Assembly: GCF_009812055.1 (NCBI RefSeq)
Contig: NZ_WQNH01000011.1
Location: forward strand, 124,001 to 188,000
Source: Chelativorans xinjiangensis
GTDB taxonomy: Bacteria > Pseudomonadota > Alphaproteobacteria > Rhizobiales > Rhizobiaceae
Direction: 5' to 3'
Length of the DNA: 64,000 nt
The notes below the pieces were generated by a model that ran no database searches, was not told the DNA's origin, and worked only from the letters and a program-made list of their open reading frames with translations. How positions within the stretch are numbered: position 1 is the stretch's first letter; the number at the start of each line of letters is the position of its first letter. Both the position numbers and the translations under genes were made by a program. Shown piece by piece: positions 8,601 to 17,037 of the stretch.

Positions 8601-9090
8601 GGGCCGCGAGCGGCTGCTCGCCGCCTTCGACGTGGTGAATGGCCATTTCCAGCGGCTCTTCGCGCACCTCTTCGGCGGCGGCACGGCCGAACTGCAGCTC
8701 ATCGAATCCGACGATCCGCTCGAGGCCGGGCTGGAGATCCTCGCCCGCCCGCCCGGCAAGCGCCCGCAGACCATGACGCTTCTGTCCGGCGGCGAGCAGG
8801 CGCTGACGGCGACCGCCCTCATCTTCGCCGTGTTCCTGACGAACCCGGCGCCCATCTGCGTGCTCGACGAGGTGGACGCGCCGCTCGACGACCACAATGT
8901 CGAGCGCTTCTGCAACCTGATGGACGAGATGGCGGCCTCCACCGACACGCGCTTCGTCATCATCACCCACAACCCCATCACCATGGCGCGCATGAGCCGG
9001 CTGTTCGGCGTCACAATGGCCGAGCAGGGGGTGAGCCAGCTCGTTTCGGTCGACCTGCAGACGGCGGAGCAGATGCGTGAGGCGAGTTGA
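5632..9090 (+). CDS. smc: Chromosome partition protein SMC
   Basis: SMC ATPase that organises and helps segregate the chromosome with ScpAB (1152 aa, usual length). The Walker A site is GPNGCGKSN at residues 31-39. Long coiled coils rich in Glu, Ala and Arg flank a hinge at about 500-590. The ABC signature is LLSGGEQALT near 1051 and Walker B ICVLDEVDAPLDD near 1078. ATG 5632 is the obvious start (MRFSKLRLLGFKSF). The coiled coils have strongly biased composition, which explains long meaningless open frames on the opposite strand. Confidence 0.97.
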   Translation: MRFSKLRLLGFKSFVEPSEFVIEPGLTGVVGPNGCGKSNLVEALRWVMGESSYKNMRASGMDDVIFSGSATRPARNTAEVTLFLENGDRTAPAAFNDADELQVSRRIEREAGSVYRINGKEARARDVQLLFADQSTGARSPSMVGQGRIGELIQAKPQARRALLEEAAGISGLHSRRHEAELRLRAAEQNLERLDDVVTELETQIESLKRQARQAARFKNLSAEVRKAEAVLLHLRWTQAKAQEAEAKSALSEAMTLVAERANQQMEAAKAQAISAKRLPELREAEASAAAALQRLTIARTQIEEEARRVRDRAEELQKRVRQLDADIAREEQMVRDNADILKRLETEETGLKEAEAGAEGRETETRAALDKASAELAEREAELTALTAEKAEATATRSQAERAMRDSAERRDRLARQLETADRQLSEIAAEISTLPDPAQKRLELEGALAVQEEAEKRAAEAEETVAAARAAETAARQPVSEARAELQRIETEATTLAKVLNAGGNDLFPAVLERVRVERGFETALGAALGEDLDVPLDKAAPAHWGDAAPAGDDPALPAGVRPLSEVVNAPAQLARRLAQIGIVETADGARLQEHLKTGQRLVSADGALWRWDGYRASADAPTAAAQRLAQKNRLAELDSEAVSAREILRAAEEALAAAENAVRQAVEGERQARERLREASRAVSSARDALAGAEKASGELASRRSALEDSRSRLAEDHEEALKAVTEAEATFAAAPDISELQGRLERVTVEVSTARGRAAEARAAHEGLKRETEARQRRLAAIGEERKSWIARAENADRQIASLTERRVEAAGEMEKLAEAPDEIEARGRELLSRISEAEALRRSAADRLQAAENEQAELDKQATEAIQALAAAREARARAEERQAAAEERRQDTEARIQQALNVAPHLVVSQTGLSPDDPLPDVGEVEQRLERLKIERERLGAVNLRAEEEKTELAERLDTLVSERGDVIEAIHKLRHAIQNLNREGRERLLAAFDVVNGHFQRLFAHLFGGGTAELQLIESDDPLEAGLEILARPPGKRPQTMTLLSGGEQALTATALIFAVFLTNPAPICVLDEVDAPLDDHNVERFCNLMDEMAASTDTRFVIITHNPITMARMSRLFGVTMAEQGVSQLVSVDLQTAEQMREAS

Positions 9091-9113
9091 GGGACAAGGC
9101 AGGGAGTAAGGAT

Positions 9114-9521
9114 GTGGCAGATCCGGCCGATTCCGTAGCCACCCTTGCCGGGGAGCTGTCCTCGGCGCTGAAGTCTCTGCACAGGGCGCTCATCCTGGCC
9201 GAGGCTGGGGACGAGGAAGCTCTGAAGAACCCCTATACGCTGCTTTTCGCGCTGATCGACGACCCGCGCTTCGCCTGGACGAGCCGGCTGTCGCAGCTCA
9301 TCGTGCGGCTGGACGAGATGCTGCAAGAAGAATTCTCGACCGCCGATGATCTTCTGCCCTTCCGCGACGAGGTTGCCCGCATGCTGGGCGAGGAAGAAGG
9401 CGAGGACGCGGAGTTTCGTCTACGCTACCTGACGGCTCTTCAAAAGGCGCCGGATGTCGCTCTGGCCACCGGAGGGTTGCGCCGGGTGCTGGCCAAGCTT
9501 CCGGTGTCGGGGGGCGGGTAG
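9114..9521 (+). CDS. Hypothetical protein downstream of smc
   Basis: A small acidic, mostly helical protein (135 aa from GTG 9114). GTG 9114 is chosen because GGGAG lies about 8 bases upstream. A TTG at 9087, overlapping the smc stop, would give 144 aa. The body holds an LKSLHRALILAEAGDEEAL segment, then PYTLLFALIDDPRFAWTSR and LSQLIVRLDEMLQ. There are no membrane spans, signal or metal motifs. I recall similar small helical proteins but cannot name the family. It is probably co-transcribed with smc. Confidence 0.6.
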   Translation: MADPADSVATLAGELSSALKSLHRALILAEAGDEEALKNPYTLLFALIDDPRFAWTSRLSQLIVRLDEMLQEEFSTADDLLPFRDEVARMLGEEEGEDAEFRLRYLTALQKAPDVALATGGLRRVLAKLPVSGGG

Positions 9522-9564
9522 GTCCTAGCTCTACAGTTGCTTTTTGTCGGCCTTGGCATAAGCG

Positions 9565-9690
9565 ACCCCCCCCTCAATCCCTCCCCTCAAGGGGGAGGGG
9601 GACGTCGGCGTCGCGCGATTGGCTTCAACCTTGGCGCCGGGCACGAAAGAAGCCTCCCTCCCCCTTGAGGGGAGGGATTGAGGGTGGGGG
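9565..9690. repeat. Palindromic repeat family B, copy 1
   Basis: Inverted arms built on CCCTCAATCCCTCCCCTC and its complement (about 9570-9600 and 9655-9688) enclose about 55 bp. The same arms occur at 46001-46115. It lies between the convergent smc operon and the VOC pseudogene, so it could also act as a bidirectional transcription end. Confidence 0.8.
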
Positions 9691-9714
9691 TATGCCGCCA
9701 ACCAACCGCCCGCC

Positions 9715-10064
9715 CTATTCCTCGCTCCACACCGCCAATTCATTCCCTGCCGGATCGGTGAAGTGAAACCGCCGCCCGCCCGGGAACGGGAAGATCGGCT
9801 TGACGATGCGGCCGCCTGCTTCCTCCACGCGCTTGAGCGTCTCCTCCAGCTCGTGCGAATAAAGAGCTTTTCGGTGCCTTCCAGCGGGCTGCCGTAAAAA
9901 CCGCCGTCGAGCCCTTCGCTGAAGGCCGAATAGCTGGCGCCGTAGTCGGTGAATGTCCACGAAAAGGCATTCGCGTAAAACGCCTTGACGCTGTCGAGCG
10001 CGCCGTCGGTGGCCGGCATCTCGATGTAGTCGAGCTTTCCCGTCTCGCGCATGACGTCCTCCAT
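9715..10064 (-). pseudogene. Frameshifted VOC (glyoxalase-fold) protein
   Basis: Two overlapping reading frames together make one VOC-superfamily protein of about 116 aa. The N-terminal part (KLDYIEMPATD, then VKAFYANAFSWTFTDYG and GGFYGSPLEGTEKL) reads from ATG 10064 to about 9880. The C-terminal part (YSHELEETLKRVEEAGG, PGGRRFHFTDPAGNELAVW) reads in another frame to the TAG at 9715. The break is near 9865-9885, where several residues expected between EKP and LYS are missing, so a small out-of-frame deletion is the likely cause. A sequencing error is possible. The original function is unknown. Confidence 0.75.
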
Positions 10065-10246
10065 GTTCACTCTATGTTCTAAATCTGCCGCATCGGGCGC
10101 ACCGCGTCAAGCGGCATGTTGTCACCCAAATCGATTGAGATGAGGAGGAAGGTGCGGCCGCATCTTGCCTTCGCCACAAGCCCCCCTTATCGCTCCAGAT
10201 GTCGAGGCGCCGCACGCGCCGTTGCTATTTCTCCAGCGGGGACAGC

Positions 10247-12907
10247 ATGACCAAGTGGGTCTACAGCTTCGGGGACGGCCGTGCCGAGGGCAGGGCATCC
10301 GACAGGAACCTATTGGGCGGCAAGGGGGCGAACCTCGCCGAGATGTGCAGTCTCGGCCTGCCCGTGCCGCCGGGCTTCACCATCACCACCGAATTATGCG
10401 CCCACTATTATGCCAACGGCCGCGCCTATCCCCCCGAGCTCGTCGCCCAGGTGGAGGAGGCGCTGGAGGACGTCGGCAGGATCGCCGGCCGGCGTTTCGG
10501 CGACCCGCGGCGGCTGCTGCTCGTTTCCGTGCGCTCCGGGGCGCGGGCTTCCATGCCGGGCATGATGGATACGGTGCTCAATCTCGGCCTCAACGACGAG
10601 ACGGTGGAGGCGCTGGCGGCCGCATCCGGCGACGCGCGCTTCGCCCATGACAGCTACCGCCGCTTCATCCAGATGTATTCCAACGTGGTGCTGGGCCTCG
10701 ATCACGAGGTTTTCGAGGAGATCCTGGCCGACGAGAAGGGGCGGCTCGGCTACGACGTCGACACCGAGTTTTCCGCCGCCGACTGGCTGCATGTCATCGC
10801 GCTTTACAAGGAGCGGGTGGAAAGTGAACTCGGCGAGCCGTTCCCGCAGGACCCGCGCAAGCAGCTCTGGGGCGCCATCGGCGCGGTTTTTTCGAGCTGG
10901 ATGAACCCGCGCGCCGTCACCTATCGCCGCCTGCACGACATTCCCGAGGAATGGGGCACGGCGGTCAATGTGCAGGCCATGGTGTTCGGCAATATGGGGA
11001 GGACATCGGCGACGGGCGTCGCCTTCACGCGCAACCCCTCGACCGGGCAGAAGGCGCTCTACGGCGAATTCCTGGTCAACGCGCAGGGCGAGGACGTGGT
11101 GGCGGGCATCAGGACGCCGCAGAGCCTGACGGAGGCCGCAAGGCTGGAGGCGGGCTCCGACAAGCCGTCGCTGGAAAAGGTGATGCCGGAGGCGTTCGCC
11201 GCCTTCGTGGAGATCGCGGGGAAGCTCGAGGCGCATTACCGCGACATGCAGGACCTGGAGTTCACCATCGAGCGCGGCAAACTGTGGATGCTGCAGACGC
11301 GCGCCGGCAAGCGCACCACCAGGGCGGCGCTCAAGATCGCCGTCGACATGGCCAATGAAGGGCTGATCTTGCGCGAGGAGGCCGTCTGCCGCATCGATCC
11401 TGCCTCGCTCGATCAACTGCTTCACCCGACCATCGACCCGGATGCGGCGCGCGACATGATCGCCACCGGCCTGCCCGCCTCGCCGGGGGCGGCGACGGGC
11501 GGCATCGTCTTTTCGCCGGACGAGGCGGAGGAGATGAAGGGGCGCGGGGAGAAGGTGATCCTCGTGCGCGTCGAGACGAGCCCGGAGGATATCCACGGCA
11601 TGCACGCGGCCGAAGGCATCCTGACAACGCGCGGCGGCATGACGAGCCATGCGGCGGTGGTCGCCCGCGGCATGGGCAAGCCCTGCGTTTCCGGCGCCGG
11701 CACGCTGCGCGTCGACTACCGCGCCGGCACCATGACCGCGCTCGGCCGCACGTTCCGCAAGGGCGACGTCGTCACCATAGACGGTTCTAGCGGCCAGGTG
11801 CTCGCCGGCGCCGTGCCGATGCAGCAGCCGGCGCTTTCGGGCGATTTCTCCGCCATCATGGAATGGGCCGATGCCGCGCGCCGCATGAAGGTGCGCGCCA
11901 ACGCCGAAACGCCGGCCGACGCGCGGACGGCGCGCTCGTTCGGGGCGGAAGGCATCGGGCTGTGCCGCACCGAGCATATGTTCTTCGACGACGAGCGCAT
12001 TCTTGCCATGCGCGAGATGATCCTGTCCGATACGGAAGAGGAGCGCCGGGCGGCCCTTGCCAAGCTCCTTCCCATGCAGCGGGCGGATTTCGTCGAATTG
12101 TTCGAGATCATGGCCGGCCTGCCGGTCACCATCCGCCTACTCGACCCGCCGCTGCACGAGTTCCTGCCGAAGACGGAGGAAGAGATCGGCGAGGTGGCGG
12201 CCGCCATGGGCGTCGAGCCGGAGCGGCTGCGCCAGCGCACGGAGGCGCTGCACGAGTTCAACCCCATGCTCGGCCATCGCGGCTGCCGGCTCGCCGTCTC
12301 TTATCCGGAGATCGCCGAGATGCAGGCGCGGGCCGTTTTCGAGGCGGCGATAGAGGCCGCGGGCAGCACCGGCGCACCGGTGGTGCCGGAGATCATGGTG
12401 CCGCTCGTCGGCATGGCCTCGGAGCTTTCCTTCGTGAAGGGGCTGATCGAGGGCGTGGCGAAGGCGGTGCTCGAAGAGGCGGGCGTCAAGATCGACTATC
12501 TCGTCGGCACCATGATCGAACTGCCGCGCGCGGCGTTGAACGCCGGCGAGATCGCCCGGGAGGCGGAGTTCTTCTCCTTCGGCACCAACGACCTGACGCA
12601 GACCACCTTCGGCATCTCGCGCGATGACGCGGCGAGCTTCCTGGAGGTCTACCGCAAGAAGGGCATTATCGAACAGGACCCCTTCGTCTCGATCGACATC
12701 GAGGGCGTGGGGGCGCTGGTGCGGCTGGCGGCGGAGAACGGCAGGGCAAAGCGCGCGGCGATGAAGCTCGGCATCTGCGGAGAGCACGGCGGCGATCCGG
12801 CGTCGATCTCCTTCTGCGAGGAAGTGGGGCTCGACTACGTCTCCTGCTCGCCCTTCCGCGTGCCCATCGCGCGGCTGGCGGCGGCGCAGGCGGCCTGCCG
12901 CCGGTAA
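10247..12907 (+). CDS. ppdK: Pyruvate, phosphate dikinase
   Basis: Interconverts pyruvate, ATP and phosphate with PEP, AMP and pyrophosphate (886 aa). The N-terminal ATP-grasp part includes NLLGGKGANLAEM and SVRSGARASMPGMMDTVLNLG. The swivelling domain carries the phosphorylated His in TRGGMTSHAAVVARGMG (about residue 467). The C-terminal PEP-binding TIM barrel includes GLCRTEHMFF and the end motif GICGEHGGDPAS with its Cys. ATG 10247 is chosen over an in-frame upstream start because MTKWVYSFG is where the family begins. It fits a gluconeogenic lifestyle on sugar acids and TCA intermediates, which suits the rest of the window. Confidence 0.96.
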   Translation: MTKWVYSFGDGRAEGRASDRNLLGGKGANLAEMCSLGLPVPPGFTITTELCAHYYANGRAYPPELVAQVEEALEDVGRIAGRRFGDPRRLLLVSVRSGARASMPGMMDTVLNLGLNDETVEALAAASGDARFAHDSYRRFIQMYSNVVLGLDHEVFEEILADEKGRLGYDVDTEFSAADWLHVIALYKERVESELGEPFPQDPRKQLWGAIGAVFSSWMNPRAVTYRRLHDIPEEWGTAVNVQAMVFGNMGRTSATGVAFTRNPSTGQKALYGEFLVNAQGEDVVAGIRTPQSLTEAARLEAGSDKPSLEKVMPEAFAAFVEIAGKLEAHYRDMQDLEFTIERGKLWMLQTRAGKRTTRAALKIAVDMANEGLILREEAVCRIDPASLDQLLHPTIDPDAARDMIATGLPASPGAATGGIVFSPDEAEEMKGRGEKVILVRVETSPEDIHGMHAAEGILTTRGGMTSHAAVVARGMGKPCVSGAGTLRVDYRAGTMTALGRTFRKGDVVTIDGSSGQVLAGAVPMQQPALSGDFSAIMEWADAARRMKVRANAETPADARTARSFGAEGIGLCRTEHMFFDDERILAMREMILSDTEEERRAALAKLLPMQRADFVELFEIMAGLPVTIRLLDPPLHEFLPKTEEEIGEVAAAMGVEPERLRQRTEALHEFNPMLGHRGCRLAVSYPEIAEMQARAVFEAAIEAAGSTGAPVVPEIMVPLVGMASELSFVKGLIEGVAKAVLEEAGVKIDYLVGTMIELPRAALNAGEIAREAEFFSFGTNDLTQTTFGISRDDAASFLEVYRKKGIIEQDPFVSIDIEGVGALVRLAAENGRAKRAAMKLGICGEHGGDPASISFCEEVGLDYVSCSPFRVPIARLAAAQAACRR

Positions 12908-12914
12908 GGCCGGC

Positions 12915-13319
12915 TCACGCTTCGGCGTTCGGATCGGCTTGTGTTTTGCCGTCCTCGGCCGCAGGCGTGCCGAGCCGCCCCATGATCTCCGCATAAGCCT
13001 CGGCGATGCGCGCCACGGGCAGGTCGCTCGTCGCCGCGTCCTCCACCCTGAGCGGCCCGCCTTCGGCCGGCTGCGCGACGAGCGCGATCCTCTCTTCGCC
13101 GCCGCCTTCGAGCGCCACGGCGGCGATCCAGTCGCAGCCGGCCATGCCGTTCATGCGCATGCGAAAGAGCATCGTTCCGCCGATGCGCTTGAGCGCCAGC
13201 AGAACGGCTCCTTCGAACCCTGTTTGCAGAAAATCCTGATGCCGGAGCGCCAACTCCAACTCTACGATCTCAAGGGGGAGTGCGGGAGTGTTGGAATCTC
13301 GTCCAGCCGACCTGTCCAT
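12915..13319 (-). CDS. Hypothetical protein convergent with ppdK
   Basis: A soluble 134-aa protein with no signal peptide or membrane span. The N-terminal half (EIVELELALRHQDFLQTGFEGAV) is predicted helical. The middle (GGTMLFRMRMNGMAGCDWIAAV) looks like beta strands. The C-terminus is acidic and Ala-rich. It ends 8 bp from the ppdK stop on the other strand. I do not recognise the family. Later starts are possible. Confidence 0.55.
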   Translation of the reverse strand: MDRSAGRDSNTPALPLEIVELELALRHQDFLQTGFEGAVLLALKRIGGTMLFRMRMNGMAGCDWIAAVALEGGGEERIALVAQPAEGGPLRVEDAATSDLPVARIAEAYAEIMGRLGTPAAEDGKTQADPNAEA

Positions 13320-13554
13320 TGCCTACCATTACTTCCCCCTACCCCTAGAAGAAACAAAACGCGTGGGGACCCGAAAAGGTTCCCGCACTGGCGATAGTTA
13401 TAGTTAGGGAACGATTCGGTCCACCTCGCGCCGTGGGCGGGTAGGGTATTCCACATTCCTGCAGCGCGGCGGTTTCGGGCCCTTGCCAGTGCTTTGACCG
13501 CCTGCCGGCGAACCGATAAGACAGCGGACGGGCAGACTTGGGCACGGGTGTCGG

Positions 13555-14346
13555 ATGACGGCTATATTGGAACGGCGTTTTTCGCCGGCTGCACGGTGGT
13601 CGCGCCGGCTCGGCGCCTTTTCGGCGATGCTCTTCGTCGTCTCCGGCCTGTCGCACCGTTTCGGCCTCTTGGAGACGGTACCGTTTCTGTGGCTCCTCGG
13701 CCTATCGGGATTCCTGGCGCTTTCCGGCCTGCTTTTCGCCGTCGCCGGCTTCGTGCAGATATGGGAACATGGGCTATTGGGCCTGAAGGCGGCGGGGCTC
13801 GGGGCATTGTTCTCGGTGCTGGTGCTTTTGCCCTACGCCGTCTCGACCTACCGCTTCGCCGTTCACCCGCCGCTGGTCGACATCTCGACGGACATTTCAC
13901 GGCCCCCGCAGTTCCGGCGTGCCGCCGCGCTGCGCACTCCGCCCATGAATGCCCTGCGGCCGGGACGTCAGGAAGATTCGCTCCTGCAACAGGAAGCCTA
14001 TCCCCAACTCAGCGGGCGTCGCTATGAGCACGCCAGGGAGAGTGTGATGGAGGCGGTGAGCGCGCTTATCGCCGCCCGCCGATGGCGGCCGCTCGAACCC
14101 ATGCCGCCCGCCGCGGGATCAAGCAGCATCACCGTGGAGGTGGTCGCCCACTCCTTCCTGCTCGGCTTCCTGTCGGATGTCGCCATCCGCATCGAGGATC
14201 GGGGTAACGCCACCTATGTCGACATGCGCTCCGCCTCCCGTTACGGCCGCCACGACATGGGCGACAACGCCCAGCGGATAACGCGCTTCCTGAACGATCT
14301 CGACAGGCGCATGGAAGCGCTCAGCGATTTGTCGGGGGGAGAATAG
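13555..14346 (+). CDS. DUF1499 domain-containing membrane protein
   Basis: A 263-aa protein with three likely transmembrane helices in residues 18-100 (FSAMLFVVSGL, FLALSGLLFAVAGF, LGALFSVLVLLPYAV) and a C-terminal DUF1499 domain. DUF1499 marks are VDISTDISRPPQF, then a long helical-strand core and the end DMRSASRYGRHDMGDNAQRI. The function of DUF1499 is unknown. The gene stops directly before the convergent MBL hydrolase gene. Confidence 0.85.
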   Translation: MTAILERRFSPAARWSRRLGAFSAMLFVVSGLSHRFGLLETVPFLWLLGLSGFLALSGLLFAVAGFVQIWEHGLLGLKAAGLGALFSVLVLLPYAVSTYRFAVHPPLVDISTDISRPPQFRRAAALRTPPMNALRPGRQEDSLLQQEAYPQLSGRRYEHARESVMEAVSALIAARRWRPLEPMPPAAGSSSITVEVVAHSFLLGFLSDVAIRIEDRGNATYVDMRSASRYGRHDMGDNAQRITRFLNDLDRRMEALSDLSGGE

Positions 14347-15252
14347 TCAGGCCGGTCGGAAGACCGCGTCGATCGACGGTTCGCCCTCGGCGCAAGTGCG
14401 GCCGCGGGAAACGAGATCCTCCAGATGCGCCAGGACCGAGAGCGCCGCCGCTCCGTGAAGACGCGGGTCCGTGTCGCGGTAGATGGCGCGTACGATCTCG
14501 GGGATCGTCCGGTCGCCGGAGGAAAGCCGTTCCAGGATCGCCCGCTCGCGCATCTTGCGGTGCGTCTTCAATCCGCGCAGAAAATGCTGCGGCTTTACCA
14601 CCGGCCCGCCATGGCCGGGCAGAAACAGCCGGTCCCGGCGCTCCAGGAGCTTGTCCAACGAGGCCATGAAATCGGCCATCGCCCCGTCGGGTGGAGCAAC
14701 GATGGTGGTCGACCAGGCCATCACGTGGTCGGCCGAGAAGGTGATGCCGGTGCCCTCGAGCGCGAAGACGCAGTGATTGGCGGTGTGGCCGGGGGTATGG
14801 ACGGCGCGGATCGCCCAGCCGTCGCCCTCGACGAGCGCATTATCCGGCAAGAGGATGTCGGCGCGGAAGTCCGTGTCCGCGCTGGCGTCCAGCGGGTTTA
14901 TCTCGCCGATCCTCAGCGGCCGCGCCGCGCGGTGCGGGCCCTCCGCGGCGATTTTCGCGCCCGTGACCTCGGCAAGCCGCCTTGCCAGCGGCGAGTGGTC
15001 ACGGTGCGTATGGCTGACGAAGATGTGGCTCACCGGCCGCCCGTCGACGGCCTCGATAAGGGCGGCAAGATGCGCCTCGTCGTCCGGGCCGGGATCGATG
15101 ACGGCGAGCGTGTCCTTGCCGACGAGATAGGAGTTGGTGCCGTGAAAGGTGAAGGGGCTCGGGTTCCCGGCCGTCAGGCGCCGCACGCCGGGCGCCACCT
15201 CGACGGGTTCCCCGTAGCGCGGTTCGAACTGCGTATCAAATTGCACGGCCAT
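14347..15252 (-). CDS. MBL-fold metallo-hydrolase
   Basis: Metallo-beta-lactamase fold hydrolase of the LACTB2/glyoxalase II-like kind (301 aa). The zinc motif is VSHTHRDHSP (about residues 78-87), with further ligands in VHTPGHTANHCVF, FSADHVMAW and LPGHGGPV. The C-terminal 80 residues form a winged-helix-like tail (HRKMRERAILERL) seen in this branch. The substrate is unknown; some relatives are nucleases and others thioesterases. The start ATG 15252 is clear and divergent from bioY. Confidence 0.88.
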   Translation of the reverse strand: MAVQFDTQFEPRYGEPVEVAPGVRRLTAGNPSPFTFHGTNSYLVGKDTLAVIDPGPDDEAHLAALIEAVDGRPVSHIFVSHTHRDHSPLARRLAEVTGAKIAAEGPHRAARPLRIGEINPLDASADTDFRADILLPDNALVEGDGWAIRAVHTPGHTANHCVFALEGTGITFSADHVMAWSTTIVAPPDGAMADFMASLDKLLERRDRLFLPGHGGPVVKPQHFLRGLKTHRKMRERAILERLSSGDRTIPEIVRAIYRDTDPRLHGAAALSVLAHLEDLVSRGRTCAEGEPSIDAVFRPA

Positions 15253-15364
15253 GTTGCAATTGCTTCTGTTGACGAAGTTGCGGTGCTGAGCGTGTTGCCG
15301 CTTAACATGGAAGCGAATATAGAGGAACGCGCGCGTTCATATAAAACCCATTCAAGGAGGCTCC

Positions 15365-15970
15365 ATGTCGCAGGCGATTGCTTCTCGACCGCTCATCTCC
15401 CTCGCATTGCCGACATCCGGCACCGCGCGTCTAGTGGCGCAAATCCTGCTCGCCGTCGCCGGCACGCTGGTGCTGACGCTCGCGGCCAAGACGAAGGTGG
15501 TGCTTGGCCCGGTGGACTTGTCGCTGCAGAACCTGGCGATCCTGCTGATTGCCGCCTCCTTCGGCATGCGGCTCGGCGTTGCCACGCTGCTGCTCTACCT
15601 CGCCGAGGGCGCTATGGGCTTCCCCGTATTCCAGAGCACGCCGGAAAAGGGCATCGGCCTTGCCTATATGGTGGGCCCGACGGGCGGCTATCTCGTCGGC
15701 TTCCTCGTCATGGCGGCGATCGTCGGCTATGCCGCCGACCGCGGGTGGGACCGCAACGTCCTGAAGCTGGGCGCGACGATGGTCGTCGCACAGGCGGTGC
15801 TTCTGTTTCTCGGCTTTGCATGGCTTGCCACGCTGATCGGCGCCGAGGGCGCCTGGCAGTTCGGCGTCGCCCCCTTCATCCTTCCCGACCTGGTGAAGGC
15901 GGGGCTTGCGGCCTGCCTAGTGCCGGCGGGCTGGGCAGCCTTGAAGGGCCTCGGCATTGGCCGGGCCTGA
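15365..15970 (+). CDS. bioY: Biotin transporter BioY (S component)
   Basis: Substrate-binding integral membrane subunit for biotin uptake (201 aa, six predicted helices). Marks are LGPVDLSLQNLAILLIAASFG, the FPVFQSTPEKG loop and GPTGGYLVGF, all typical of BioY. A strong ribosome site, AAGGAGG, lies 5 bases before ATG 15365. No bioM/bioN genes follow, so it either works alone or uses an energising module elsewhere. A strong terminator hairpin follows at 15993. Confidence 0.93.
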   Translation: MSQAIASRPLISLALPTSGTARLVAQILLAVAGTLVLTLAAKTKVVLGPVDLSLQNLAILLIAASFGMRLGVATLLLYLAEGAMGFPVFQSTPEKGIGLAYMVGPTGGYLVGFLVMAAIVGYAADRGWDRNVLKLGATMVVAQAVLLFLGFAWLATLIGAEGAWQFGVAPFILPDLVKAGLAACLVPAGWAALKGLGIGRA

Positions 15971-15992
15971 GCCCGTAAATCGGTGATGTGAC

Positions 15993-16026
15993 AAAGGGCC
16001 ATGGGCGCGCACGCCCATGGCCCTTT
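15993..16026 (+). terminator. Rho-independent terminator after bioY
   Basis: A perfect 15-bp stem starting AAAGGGCCATGGGCG with a 4-base loop (CGCA) is followed by TTCGTT. It lies 22 bp after the bioY stop and 21 bp before the galE start, so it isolates the two genes. Confidence 0.85.
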
Positions 16027-16047
16027 CGTTAGGGAAGGGAAGGTGCG

Positions 16048-17037
16048 TTGACGGTTCTGGTAACGGGCGGTGCCGGCTATATCGGCAGCCACATGGTCTG
16101 GGAATTGCTCGACCACGGCGAAGAGGTGGTGGTGCTCGACCGGCTCTCCACGGGCTTTGACTGGGCGGTGCCGGAGGCGGCCGAGCTGGTCGTCGGCGAT
16201 ATCGGCGACCAGAAGCTGGTGGAGCAGACCATGAAGCGCCGCGGCGTCGATGCCGTCATTCACTTCGCCGGCTCGATCATCGTGCCCGAATCGGTCTCCG
16301 ATCCGCTCGGCTACTATCTCAACAACACCGTGAAATCGCGCGCGCTGATCGAAAGCGCGGTGCGCTGCGGCGTGAAGCACTTCATCTTCTCCTCCACCGC
16401 CGCCGTCTACGGCAGCCCGAACAAGGTACCGGTGACGGAGGAAAATCCGCTTGAGCCCGAATCGCCCTACGGCACCTCAAAGCTGATGACCGAACTGATG
16501 CTGCGCGACACCGCCGCAGCCCACGATTTCGCCTATACGGCGCTGCGCTATTTCAACGTTTCGGGCGCCGATCCGAAGAAGCGCACCGGCCAGTCCACCA
16601 AGGGCGCCACGCACTTGATCAAGGTCGCCTGCGAGACGGCCACCGGCAAGCGCCCGCACATGGAGGTTTTCGGCGACGACTATCCGACGCGCGACGGCAC
16701 CTGCGTGCGCGACTATATCCACGTCTCCGACCTGGTGAACGCGCATTATCTGGCGCTCGAGCGGCTGCGCAAGGGGCGCGGCAGCCTTGTCGCCAATTGC
16801 GGCTACGGGCGGGGCTATTCGGTCCTCGAAGTGATCGACACCGTCAAGCGCGTGTCGGGCACGGATTTCACCGTGACGAAGAGCGGCCGGCGCCCGGGCG
16901 ACGCGGTGGCCATCGTGGCGAGCGCCGAACACTGTTTCGACGAACTCGGCTGGAAGCCCGCCCATGACGATCTCGAGGAGATCGTCACCCACGCGCTCAA
17001 CTGGGAAAACCTCTTGGCCAGGCGCAACCGGCTATGA
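16048..17037 (+). CDS. galE: UDP-glucose 4-epimerase
   Basis: Interconverts UDP-glucose and UDP-galactose (329 aa, SDR fold). The NAD-binding motif is GGAGYIGSH at residues 7-15. The catalytic Ser is in FSSTAAVYGS and the YxxxK motif reads YGTSK at about 142-146. The family end block SGRRPGDAVAIVA is present. The start is TTG 16048 with an AGGGAAGG ribosome site. The gene is convergent with and overlaps the sugar transferase gene by a few bases. It may supply UDP-Gal for the neighbouring polysaccharide genes (exoB-like role) or join galactose use. Confidence 0.93.
   Translation: MTVLVTGGAGYIGSHMVWELLDHGEEVVVLDRLSTGFDWAVPEAAELVVGDIGDQKLVEQTMKRRGVDAVIHFAGSIIVPESVSDPLGYYLNNTVKSRALIESAVRCGVKHFIFSSTAAVYGSPNKVPVTEENPLEPESPYGTSKLMTELMLRDTAAAHDFAYTALRYFNVSGADPKKRTGQSTKGATHLIKVACETATGKRPHMEVFGDDYPTRDGTCVRDYIHVSDLVNAHYLALERLRKGRGSLVANCGYGRGYSVLEVIDTVKRVSGTDFTVTKSGRRPGDAVAIVASAEHCFDELGWKPAHDDLEEIVTHALNWENLLARRNRL

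Noticed and set aside
15253-15364. BioR box or biotin-related operator before bioY
   Set aside because: No TTATnnATAA-type palindrome was found in this spacer; only an AT-rich patch and a strong ribosome site.
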